A stretch of 8,322 nucleotides of DNA, from assembly GCA_002315495.1 (NCBI GenBank), contig DCGJ01000010.1, forward strand, positions 16,161 through 24,482, in the 5' to 3' direction. Every line of letters starts with the position of its first letter. The first letter of the stretch is position 1. Both the position numbers and the translations under genes were made by a program. The notes under the pieces were generated by a model. That model was given only the letters and a program-made list of their open reading frames with translations. It searched no databases and was not told the origin of the DNA. Positions 1 to 6,179 of this stretch are shown here, piece after piece. Source of the stretch: Lachnoclostridium sp. UBA1781. GTDB lineage: Bacteria; Bacillota; Clostridia; Lachnospirales; Lachnospiraceae.

Positions 1-614
1 TGACCTCCTCTAAGTATAGTACCGTAGCCGAGTATCGTGAGTATCTTGTAGACTATATTAAGAGCTCGGTTGAGGATGAGGCTGAAGATCAGAAGTATGC
101 CGACATTCTTGAGTACCTTAAGAACAATTCCGAATACACTGTGGCAGAGACCGATAAGGCATATTACTATGATTATCTTTACGGCCAGTTGGAGAGCTAC
201 GCAAGCTATTACGGTATAGATACCGCAACGATGGCTGTTTATGCAGGTTATGAAAGCCTTGATAAATTCAAGGAAGAGTGTAATACTCAGGCAAATGAGA
301 TGGCAATCGAGTACACCCTGCTTCAGGCAATCGAAAAGGATGCCGGAATTACGGTTACCGATGAAGAGTTTACCAATCGCGTAAGTGAGTACATGACCTC
401 CGCAGGTGCAACCGATCAGGCAACCTTCCTTTCCAGCTATGGTGAGGACTATGTTCGCTATGTTGTACGTATGGATATGACTTGGGATTACCTCAAGGAA
501 AATGCGGTTGGTGTCGAGAAGGAAGAGACGACCGAAACCGGCGCAGCTACTGAGGATGCGAAGACTGAGACTGCAGCCGCTACCGAGGACGCAAAGACCG
601 AGACTGCAGAGTAA
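1..614 (+). CDS. Trigger-factor-like foldase (C-terminal part only)
   Basis: The open frame enters from the left edge (first whole codon at base 3) and ends with TAA at 612-614, leaving 203 residues. The GTG at 141 is internal, because the frame stays open upstream with the same residue style. The visible part is helical, acidic and Tyr-rich, and resembles the C-terminal chaperone domain of trigger factor: a Gly-Tyr-Glu-Ser-Leu-Asp-Lys-Phe segment, then an Ala-Ile-Glu-Lys-Asp-Ala-Gly-Ile-Thr-Val-Thr-Asp-Glu-Glu stretch like the 'aIakeegi.vtdeE' block of that family. Such proteins normally carry an FKBP-type prolyl isomerase domain upstream; here it would lie outside the window. The protein ends in a low-complexity Ala/Thr/Glu tail made of two identical 11-residue units, absent from classical trigger factor. 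Whether this is the ribosome-bound form or an exported lipoprotein relative cannot be told without the N-terminus. Family confidence is fair; exact role is inferred. Confidence 0.75.
   Translation, partial: TSSKYSTVAEYREYLVDYIKSSVEDEAEDQKYADILEYLKNNSEYTVAETDKAYYYDYLYGQLESYASYYGIDTATMAVYAGYESLDKFKEECNTQANEMAIEYTLLQAIEKDAGITVTDEEFTNRVSEYMTSAGATDQATFLSSYGEDYVRYVVRMDMTWDYLKENAVGVEKEETTETGAATEDAKTETAAATEDAKTETAE
543..608 (+). repeat. Two tandem 33-bp coding repeats
   Basis: Units at 543-575 and 576-608 each encode AATEDAKTETA. They are adjacent, in frame and identical in protein. They differ at five bases, all at third codon positions and all synonymous (GCA/GCC, ACT/ACC, GAT/GAC, GCG/GCA, ACT/ACC). 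They form the C-terminal tail of the trigger-factor-like protein, followed only by Glu and the stop. Confidence 0.9.
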
Positions 615-647
615 CATTTTCAAACGAAATATTGTGAAGAAGATAAA

Positions 648-684
648 CAGGGTTGTGAAATAACTTTTCACAACCCTGCTTTTT
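648..684 (+). terminator. Intrinsic terminator between convergent genes
   Basis: A perfect 13-bp stem pairs CAGGGTTGTGAAA (648-660) with TTTCACAACCCTG (666-678) around a 5-base loop. It is followed by five T at 680-684. It ends the trigger-factor-like transcript 33 bases after the stop. The T-tract runs into the stop codon of the convergent AraC gene (683-685). On the minus strand the stem is followed only by TTTATCTT, so it may also end that transcript, but less strongly. Confidence 0.9.
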
Positions 685-1558
685 ACTTGCTTACCTTTCG
701 GAGCTTGTACTGCTTCGGGGTAATGCCTTTCCATTTTTTAAAGATCTTAATCAAATGACTACAATCCGAAAAACCTGTTTCCTGGGAGATGTAAGATAGA
801 TCAAAATCGGTAAATAAAAGCAGCTCCTCGGCCTTACAGATTCGGACAAACTCAATATACTCCTTACACGAACGGCCGTAAATCTGCTTGAAATTCCGGG
901 CAAAGTAGGAGTAACTCATATTACAGCGGGCAGCCAGGTCCTCAACGAGTAAAGGCTCCTGGGAATGTTCATCAATGTATTCCGTAATGGAGTCAATGGA
1001 GGTGGCATCGGCTGAGGTTGGAATTGCCTCGGTAGTGTCCAGACCTTCCCCACGCCAGATTCGTACCAAACCCACTAACAGCGCACAGAGCTGCGAATGA
1101 ACGACCATATCGTATCCGTATTCCTTGGATTCGAGTTCCCGTACGCAGGTCGCAAATGTACCTTCCGGACGCAGATGTGCAATCTGACCGGCACGGAAGA
1201 ATACCTCGGCCGAACTGGTCTGGCGGGCATTTTCGAAGAGCGTACGAAGACGCGGCGTATAGCTGTTGGAGATGCTTAGTCTTGAGATATCAAACTTCAA
1301 TACCCCGTAGCGATACGGCTGCGTGTCCGTCGGATATACGGTGTGAATCATCTTGGGATGGAAGATGGCAAAATCGCCCGGGCCGAGCGTGGCTTTTTTC
1401 TGTTCGCATTCAGCATCCAAAGTGCCTGAGATGACATAAATCAATTCCATATAGTAGTGCCAGTGTGGGCGGTTTGGATCATTTTCATTGTGAGAATCTA
1501 CCCAAAATGCTTCATATGGAGAATTGAGGGTATCGATGTATTCGAAGAGCTGTGCCAT
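683..1558 (-). CDS. AraC/XylS-family transcriptional regulator with cupin sensor
   Basis: This is a 291-residue DNA-binding regulator. Residues about 30-75 form an AraC-type cupin sensor with His-Trp-His at 32-34, a Gly-Pro-Gly-Asp turn at 60-62 and His68/His72, the usual sugar-binding pocket of the family. Residues about 188-290 form the double helix-turn-helix domain: the first helix pair lies near 203-224 (DLAARCNMSYSYFARNFK) and the second near 252-275. It ends with the family signature Gly-Ile-Thr-Pro-Lys-Gln-Tyr. Length is typical. The ATG at 1556-1558 has a GAGG ribosome binding site six bases upstream. The gene is divergent from a GH130 phosphorylase, so by context it probably senses a mannoside and controls that gene, and perhaps itself. 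The ligand is not shown by the sequence. The middle stretch (about 95-185) is a less conserved helical linker. Confidence 0.93.
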   Translation of the reverse strand: MAQLFEYIDTLNSPYEAFWVDSHNENDPNRPHWHYYMELIYVISGTLDAECEQKKATLGPGDFAIFHPKMIHTVYPTDTQPYRYGVLKFDISRLSISNSYTPRLRTLFENARQTSSAEVFFRAGQIAHLRPEGTFATCVRELESKEYGYDMVVHSQLCALLVGLVRIWRGEGLDTTEAIPTSADATSIDSITEYIDEHSQEPLLVEDLAARCNMSYSYFARNFKQIYGRSCKEYIEFVRICKAEELLLFTDFDLSYISQETGFSDCSHLIKIFKKWKGITPKQYKLRKVSK

Positions 1559-1572
1559 AAGGAACCTCGCAA

Positions 1573-1589
1573 TTATAAAGGCTTTATAA
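1573..1589. promoter_or_regulatory. 17-bp palindrome in the AraC leader
   Basis: TTATAAAGGCTTTATAA has two perfect 8-base arms around one central base. It lies 15 bases upstream of the regulator's start codon, just beyond its GAGG ribosome binding site (1565-1568). It could be an operator for autoregulation or a small leader hairpin. AT-richness makes chance possible. Confidence 0.4.
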
Positions 1590-1636
1590 AATCGTACGAT
1601 AAGGGGGTCTAAAAAATAGATATGTACGATTTTTAT
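1586..1636. promoter_or_regulatory. Paired GTACGAT elements, candidate AraC operator
   Basis: GTACGAT occurs at 1594-1600 and 1624-1630, exactly 30 bases apart start to start, or about three helical turns. The first copy sits in the 10-base palindrome ATCGTACGAT (1591-1600). The flanks also make an imperfect inverted repeat: ATAAAATCGTAC (1586-1597) against GTACGATTTTTAT (1624-1636), with one extra base in the second arm. AraC-family proteins commonly bind such paired sites. The second copy is centred roughly 55 bases before the predicted phosphorylase start site, a usual place for an activator. The assignment is inferred. Confidence 0.5.
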
Positions 1637-1644
1637 ATAAGGTC

Positions 1645-1653
1645 ATTATATCA
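1645..1653 (-). promoter_or_regulatory. Extended -10 promoter for the AraC gene
   Basis: Read on the minus strand this is TGATATAAT, a full TGn extension plus a consensus -10 hexamer. No good -35 lies at the normal distance, which fits an extended -10 promoter. Transcription would start near 1638, giving a leader of about 80 bases that includes both repeat structures. A second minus-strand TATAAT at 1577-1572 is too close to the ribosome binding site to be the main promoter. Confidence 0.45.
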
Positions 1654-1668
1654 AACAAAAATGCGGAA

Positions 1669-1677
1669 TGCTATATT
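1669..1677 (+). promoter_or_regulatory. Extended -10 promoter for the GH130 gene
   Basis: TGCTATATT has a TGn extension and a near-consensus -10, with no clear -35 (TATCAA at 1649-1654 at 17-base spacing is poor). Transcription would start near 1684, leaving a leader of about 29 bases before the ATG at 1713. A weak -35 is what one expects of an activator-dependent promoter next to an AraC gene. Confidence 0.45.
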
Positions 1678-1712
1678 GAAATTACAAAAACTTTTTAAGG
1701 AGAAGTAGCCTT

Positions 1713-2690
1713 ATGATTATTGGAGCAAATTTACCGAATATGCCATGGCAGGATCGTCCGGAAGGATGCAAGGATCCGGTATGGAGATATTCCAATAACC
1801 CGATTGTAAAGAGAGATCAGATCCCGAGCGCAAACAGCATTTTCAACAGTGCCGTTGTTGCAAAGGATGGCGCGTTTGTAGGCGTTTTCCGTAGTGATGA
1901 CAAGTGCATGGAGCAGCACCTGTTCCTTGCAAAGTCCGAGAATGCAATTGATTGGGACATTGAGCCGGATCCATTGCCACTCTATAATGAGAAGGACGAG
2001 TGCGTAGGCGTAGCTTGCGGTTACGACCCACGTGTTTGCTGGATTGAGGATCGTTATTATGTTACCTGGTGTACTCAGTTTGAGGGATACCATGGCGCAA
2101 CCATCGGTGTTGCTTATTCTTACGATTTTAAGAAGTTCTACAGACTTCAGGATGCATTCCTTCCGTATAACCGTAACGGTGTATTGTTCCCGAAGAAGAT
2201 TAACGGTAAGTTCATGATGTTCTCCCGTCCGTCTGACAACGGTCATACCCCATTCGGTGATATGTACCTTTCCGAGAGCCCGGATATGGAGCACTGGGGA
2301 TATCATCATCATGTTATGAATCCGACCGGCTGGAGCTGGACCAAGGTTGGTGCAGGCCCGATTCCGATCGAGATTGATGAGGGATGGTTGCTCATTTTCC
2401 ACGGTGTTGGAACTACCTGTAACGGAATGATTTACTCAATTGGTGCAGCAATCCTTGACAAAGAGCAGCCTTGGAAGGTAAAATACCGTTGTAAGCCATA
2501 CATTCTTCATCCAACCGAGATTTACGAATGTGTTGGTGACGTTCCGAATGTATGCTTCCCATGTGCAACTCTTTGCGACGCAGAGACCGGAAGAATTGCT
2601 ATTTACTATGGCGCAGCAGATACCGTCGTAGCATTGGCATTTGCACAGGTTGATGAGCTTGTTCAGTACATTAAGGACAATGCAATGTAA
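1713..2690 (+). CDS. GH130 beta-mannoside phosphorylase, UhgbMP-like
   Basis: This cytoplasmic 325-residue enzyme has no signal peptide. The family splits beta-mannosides with phosphate, giving alpha-mannose 1-phosphate. Hallmarks of GH130 are clear along the five-bladed propeller: the Asn-Ser-Ile-Phe-Asn-Ser-Ala block (41-47), Tyr-Asp-Pro-Arg with catalytic acid Asp105, Asn-Arg-Asn-Gly with Arg154, Ser-Arg-Pro-Ser-Asp-Asn-Gly-His with Arg172, His230 in Phe-His-Gly-Val, and Gly-Asp-Val-Pro-Asn-Val near 275. Arg154, Arg172 and His230 match the phosphate-binding residues known in the family. The N-terminal Pro-Trp-x-x-Arg-Pro-x-Gly-Cys-Lys-Asp and the short length point to subfamily 2. From memory, the closest resemblance is UhgbMP, which acts on mannosyl-beta-1,4-GlcNAc of N-glycan cores and on beta-1,4-manno-oligosaccharides. 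Which substrate applies here is open. AAGGAG at 1697-1702 supports the start. The gene appears monocistronic and is divergent from the AraC regulator. Confidence 0.93.
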   Translation: MIIGANLPNMPWQDRPEGCKDPVWRYSNNPIVKRDQIPSANSIFNSAVVAKDGAFVGVFRSDDKCMEQHLFLAKSENAIDWDIEPDPLPLYNEKDECVGVACGYDPRVCWIEDRYYVTWCTQFEGYHGATIGVAYSYDFKKFYRLQDAFLPYNRNGVLFPKKINGKFMMFSRPSDNGHTPFGDMYLSESPDMEHWGYHHHVMNPTGWSWTKVGAGPIPIEIDEGWLLIFHGVGTTCNGMIYSIGAAILDKEQPWKVKYRCKPYILHPTEIYECVGDVPNVCFPCATLCDAETGRIAIYYGAADTVVALAFAQVDELVQYIKDNAM

Positions 2691-2712
2691 GATTGTGCTT
2701 ACGCAATTTTCG

Positions 2713-2756
2713 CTGTCGGGGCGGTGAACCCTCCTTTATTTTTTCCGTACCGACAG
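2713..2756 (+). other. Long-range stem in the GH130 3' UTR
   Basis: CTGTCGG (2713-2719) pairs perfectly with CCGACAG (2750-2756). An inner CGG/CCG pair (2722-2724 with 2745-2747) is separated by a 2x2 internal loop that allows one G-U pair. The 20-base apical loop is pyrimidine-rich. It precedes the terminator by six bases and may protect the transcript's 3' end. Function is inferred. Confidence 0.5.
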
Positions 2757-2762
2757 ATTTCT

Positions 2763-2795
2763 AAGAGGCCCCACCTTGTGGGACCTCTTTTTCTT
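2763..2795 (+). terminator. Intrinsic terminator after the GH130 gene
   Basis: AAGAGG (2763-2768) pairs with CCTCTT (2784-2789) and CCCAC (2770-2774) with GTGGG (2778-2782), across one C-A mismatch and a three-base loop. The downstream arm runs into a T-tract (2788-2792). It separates the phosphorylase transcript from the following operon. Confidence 0.9.
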
Positions 2796-2822
2796 GCATA
2801 ATAATGGGCTTTGCGGTATTAT
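2795..2822 (+). promoter_or_regulatory. Sigma-A-type promoter of the downstream operon
   Basis: TTGCAT (2795-2800) and TATTAT (2817-2822) are 16 bases apart and start right after the terminator. Transcription would begin near 2829, about 40 bases before the ATG at 2869. This would be the promoter of the three-gene unit. Confidence 0.55.
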
Positions 2823-2831
2823 TAAGGGTGG

Positions 2832-2847
2832 TGAGGCTTGAGCCTCA
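2832..2847. promoter_or_regulatory. Palindrome between promoter and ribosome binding site
   Basis: TGAGGCTTGAGCCTCA has perfect 7-base arms around two central bases. It begins about where transcription should start and ends seven bases before AGGGAG (2854-2859). It could be a repressor operator or a 5' stabilising hairpin (six pairs, four-base loop). Confidence 0.4.
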
Positions 2848-2868
2848 AAAGATAGGGAGAGTGGAATT

Positions 2869-4515
2869 ATGAAAGAAAAAATCATCGACATTACGCCATT
2901 GGATAAGGTGAATCCTAAGGTTCGTTTGGTCTTGGCCCAGGTTGTGTCCATCGTGGTAGCAGCGATTCTGTATTACATTGCGCTTCCGGCCATGAACCTC
3001 CAAAGCGGTGGCTTTTACACCTATTGGTTTTTGGTACTGGGCGTTTTCTATCTGAATAATTTTTTCGCGACGATGACGATGCCGGTTACAAAGCAGAGCG
3101 GTGCGATTAAGAAGATTCAGAGAGTCGTTGTTGTTGTGGCGATTCTTATGGTTGTGGTTGTTCTCGGAGGTGCTCTTTGTTCCGCGACCTTCTTCCGGGC
3201 TCGCGCATTTTCGAATATCATCAGTGTTCGTGAAGCCGTGTTCGAAGAGGAGATGCCGGAAACAACAAGCGTGAATAACATCGCGTTAATGGATAGCGAG
3301 AGTGCAAGAATTATCGGTAACCGCGCGCTTGGTAATCTGTCGGAGGTGGTTTCACAGTACACCCTGAGCACACAGTACACGCAGATTAATTATAAAAATG
3401 CTCCAAAGAAGGTGGCGGTTCTGGAATACGACGGGTTCTTCAAATGGGTGAACAATAACCAGAACGGAATTCCGGGGTACGTGTGTGTTGACCCGGTTGC
3501 GAATACGGCAACCTACAATGTGCTGTCGACACCGATGACATATGCGGAGAGTGCGTATTTTGGTGAGAATCTTCATCGAAAGCTTCGTTTTGAATATCCG
3601 ACCAAGATTTTCGGAAGCTGTTATTTTGAAATTGATGATGAAGGAAATCCTTACTACATTGTATCCTGTCTGCAGTCCACCGTCGGCCTGTTCGGCGCAA
3701 AGGATGTTAAGGAAGTTATTTTGTTCAATCCGTGTGACGGAAGCTCTGTACTGTATGCGGTGGATCAGGTTCCGAGTTGGGTAGATATCGTGTTTAGCGG
3801 TGATCTGGCAACGCAGAAGTATAACTGGTATGGAACCCTTTCCGGCGGTTTCTGGAATTCCCTCATCGGCAATAAAAACTGTAAGATTGCAACTGATGAT
3901 TACGGTTATATCGTAATCGATGATGATGTCTGGTATTTTACCGGCGTTACGTCCGTTACCAGCGACAAAAGTAACATCGGATTTATTATTACAAATGCAC
4001 GAACCGGCGAGTATCGTTTCTATCCGGTAGTAGGTGCGGAAGAGTATTCGGCCATGAGTGCGGCTCAGGGTGAGGTGCAGGAGAAGGGCTATGTGGCTTC
4101 CTTCCCGTCGCTCGTAAACATTGCCGGCAATGCCACGTATATCATGGTATTAAAGGACAGCGGCGGACTTGTAAAACTCTACGCCCTGGTGAATGTTGAG
4201 AACTATGGTATCGTTGCCACGGGAGCAACGCAGGCGGAAGTCATTACCGCTTACAAAAAGCTTCTTAAGGCAAATGGCGAAGATGTTGTATCGGATGACC
4301 TGAAGACCGAGAAGATTACCGTTTCCGATGTCCGTCTGGTAACACTCGACGGAGCACCGATCATTTACATTACGGACGAGAACGGTAACGTCTATAAGGG
4401 CGTTTTAAGTGCCGATGAAAGCCTGATTTTAATCCGTGTGGGAGATTCCATTACGGTTACTTTTGACAACACGGAAATCGCTGACCTGTACGAATTGGAG
4501 TCCTGGCAGCGATAA
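2869..4515 (+). CDS. Unrecognised membrane protein with large extracytoplasmic domain
   Basis: I do not recognise this 548-residue protein by name. Three hydrophobic segments are clear at about 20-40, 51-68 and 85-108. Lysines and arginines at the N-terminus and at 75-85 suggest that the N-terminus is inside and everything after residue 110 outside. The outer part has no Cys-rich, protease or hydrolase motif that I can identify. It is rich in aromatic residues and turns, with blocks that look conserved: Gly-Ile-Pro-Gly-Tyr (200-204), Tyr-Phe-Glu-Ile-Asp-Asp (252-257), Asp-Asp-Val-Trp-Tyr-Phe-Thr-Gly-Val-Thr-Ser-Val (352-363), Asn-Ala-Arg-Thr-Gly-Glu (376-381) and Gly-Ala-Glu-Glu-Tyr-Ser-Ala-Met (389-396). 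The last 70 residues look like a separate small beta domain. AGGGAG nine bases upstream supports the ATG, and a later start would delete the first membrane segment. It is first in a likely operon with an esterase and an LTA-synthase-like enzyme, so a cell-envelope role is plausible. Confidence 0.85.
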   Translation: MKEKIIDITPLDKVNPKVRLVLAQVVSIVVAAILYYIALPAMNLQSGGFYTYWFLVLGVFYLNNFFATMTMPVTKQSGAIKKIQRVVVVVAILMVVVVLGGALCSATFFRARAFSNIISVREAVFEEEMPETTSVNNIALMDSESARIIGNRALGNLSEVVSQYTLSTQYTQINYKNAPKKVAVLEYDGFFKWVNNNQNGIPGYVCVDPVANTATYNVLSTPMTYAESAYFGENLHRKLRFEYPTKIFGSCYFEIDDEGNPYYIVSCLQSTVGLFGAKDVKEVILFNPCDGSSVLYAVDQVPSWVDIVFSGDLATQKYNWYGTLSGGFWNSLIGNKNCKIATDDYGYIVIDDDVWYFTGVTSVTSDKSNIGFIITNARTGEYRFYPVVGAEEYSAMSAAQGEVQEKGYVASFPSLVNIAGNATYIMVLKDSGGLVKLYALVNVENYGIVATGATQAEVITAYKKLLKANGEDVVSDDLKTEKITVSDVRLVTLDGAPIIYITDENGNVYKGVLSADESLILIRVGDSITVTFDNTEIADLYELESWQR

Positions 4516-4565
4516 GTGAATATGCGCGTAATTATGTAAGAATAAAAGAAAAGAGGAAAAGAACT

Positions 4566-6155
4566 ATGCATCCGTTTCAGGTAGCGTCTGTGTTCAGCAG
4601 TAATATGGTCCTTCAGGGAGAAAACATCATCCGCGTATTTGGATGGGCACCGGAGGGCGCAAAGGTCGTTTGTACCCTTTGCTGTGAGGACAAGGTGATT
4701 TGCGAAAATGCGGCATTTGCGAAGGATGAACGATTCGAAGTGGAGCTTCCACCTCAGCCAAAGAGTAAACAAAGCTACACACTCACCGTAACGTGTGGTG
4801 AGGAAGCCAAGGTGATGACAAACATCGCAATCGGTGAGGTTTGGCTCTGCGGCGGACAGTCCAATATGGAGATGGAGCTTCAGAACATCAAGGATGGTCG
4901 CGAGATGCTTGCAAACGACAACACGAAAAATGTACGTTTCTACTACACACAGAAAAGGGCAACCATTGACGAGGAGTTCCTACGGGACGAAGCCATGATG
5001 GTTTGGAAGGAATTCAGTCCGTCGGATGCAGCCTGCTGGTCCGGTGTGGGATACCTGTTCGGAAAGCAGCTTGCGGATACGCTCGACTGCGTTGTCGGTC
5101 TGATCGGATGTAACTGGGGGGGCACGAGCGCCTCGGCATGGATGGACCGTGAGCATATTGAGCAGGTTCGTGATATTAATGTATATCTTTCCGAGTATGA
5201 GGAGAAGATTGCAGGAAAAAGCCTGGAGGTTCAGAAGCAGGAATACGATGCGTATGTAAAGCAGAACGATGAATGGCAGGCTGCCTGTGCGAAGATGTAT
5301 TCCGAGAATCCGACCATTGAGTGGGATGAAGTGCAGCAGATTTTGGGACCGTGTCAGTGGCCGGGCCCAATCAACGAATATAATCCGTTCCGTCCGTGTG
5401 GTTTGTATGAGACCATGCTTGAAAGAATAGCTCCATTTTCGATGAGAGGTGCGATTTTCTATCAGGGCGAATCGGACGACCATCATCCGGATCTTTACGA
5501 CAAGTTGTTTGGCGCGATGATTGAAAACTGGAGAACTCTGTTCCGTGAGCCAAGGCTTCCGCTGCTGTTTGTTCAGCTTCCGATGCATCGCTATAAGAAT
5601 GACCCGGATTATAAGCACTGGCCAAAGGTTCGCGAGGCACAGAATCACGTCTTCCAGACGGTGAAGCATACCGGGATGGCTGTTGCAATCGATGCGGGCG
5701 AGTTTAATGAGATTCATCCAAAGGATAAGCGTCCGGTGGCAGACCGTCTCTGCCGGCAGGCTCTTTGCGAGGTTTATGAAACGCTTTCCGCAAAGGAAGC
5801 GAACGGACCACTGTTCCGTGAGGCATATTTTGAGGGAGCGACCGCAACGCTGTACTTTGATTATTCCGAAGGAGGCTTCCGCCTGTCGGAGGGCGAAACT
5901 CCGGTAGGCTTTGAGATTGCCGGAGAGGATAAAGCGTTTGTTTCGGCAAATGCGGCATTTAGCGGAGAAACCATTGTGGTATCCGCAGAGCAGGTGGCAG
6001 AACCGAAGTATGTACGCTACCTGTGGACCAACTATGGCCCGGTCAATGTGTATGGTGCCAACGGACTTCCGCTTGCGCCATTTCGAACGAGTGCAGATGA
6101 TTGTGTAGAAGAGACCGCAACCAATGTGGCCATCCAGCAGATTATGGAATTGTAG
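4566..6155 (+). CDS. SGNH esterase of the sialate O-acetylesterase family
   Basis: This 529-residue enzyme probably removes O-acetyl groups from a sugar. Domain order matches sialate O-acetylesterase-type proteins: an N-terminal beta domain (about 1-88, with Ser-Asn-Met-Val-Leu-Gln), the SGNH domain (about 90-405), and a C-terminal beta domain. Catalytic blocks are visible: Gly-Gln-Ser-Asn-Met with nucleophile Ser99, Asn-Trp-Gly-Gly-Thr-Ser with oxyanion Gly near 185-186, Tyr-Gln-Gly-Glu-Ser-Asp (299-304), and Asn-Glu-Ile-His-Pro with His384. The last is usually Asn-Asp-Ile-His-Pro. Residues 195-275 form a helical insertion. No signal peptide is present, so it should act in the cytoplasm on imported or made-in-cell sugars. 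The family name does not prove sialic acid as substrate; acetylated mannan or xylan oligosaccharides are equally possible, and a mannoside phosphorylase lies nearby. AAGAGGA eight bases upstream supports the start. It follows the membrane-protein gene by 50 bases with no terminator. Confidence 0.9.
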   Translation: MHPFQVASVFSSNMVLQGENIIRVFGWAPEGAKVVCTLCCEDKVICENAAFAKDERFEVELPPQPKSKQSYTLTVTCGEEAKVMTNIAIGEVWLCGGQSNMEMELQNIKDGREMLANDNTKNVRFYYTQKRATIDEEFLRDEAMMVWKEFSPSDAACWSGVGYLFGKQLADTLDCVVGLIGCNWGGTSASAWMDREHIEQVRDINVYLSEYEEKIAGKSLEVQKQEYDAYVKQNDEWQAACAKMYSENPTIEWDEVQQILGPCQWPGPINEYNPFRPCGLYETMLERIAPFSMRGAIFYQGESDDHHPDLYDKLFGAMIENWRTLFREPRLPLLFVQLPMHRYKNDPDYKHWPKVREAQNHVFQTVKHTGMAVAIDAGEFNEIHPKDKRPVADRLCRQALCEVYETLSAKEANGPLFREAYFEGATATLYFDYSEGGFRLSEGETPVGFEIAGEDKAFVSANAAFSGETIVVSAEQVAEPKYVRYLWTNYGPVNVYGANGLPLAPFRTSADDCVEETATNVAIQQIMEL

Positions 6156-6179
6156 ATGTGATATGAGGAGCAGCTTTTT

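Noticed and set aside
1572..1577. Minus-strand TATAAT as the main promoter of the AraC gene
   Set aside because: Transcription would start at or inside the ribosome binding site, leaving almost no leader.
1731..2402. A 223-codon minus-strand open frame opposite the GH130 gene
   Set aside because: It is fully covered by a gene with all catalytic residues in place, and its translation has no recognisable motif.
2728..2737. ACCCTCCTTT, resembling the 3' end of 16S rRNA (anti-Shine-Dalgarno)
   Set aside because: The likeness covers few bases with poor flanking match, and no other rRNA sequence is nearby. Chance is the simplest explanation.
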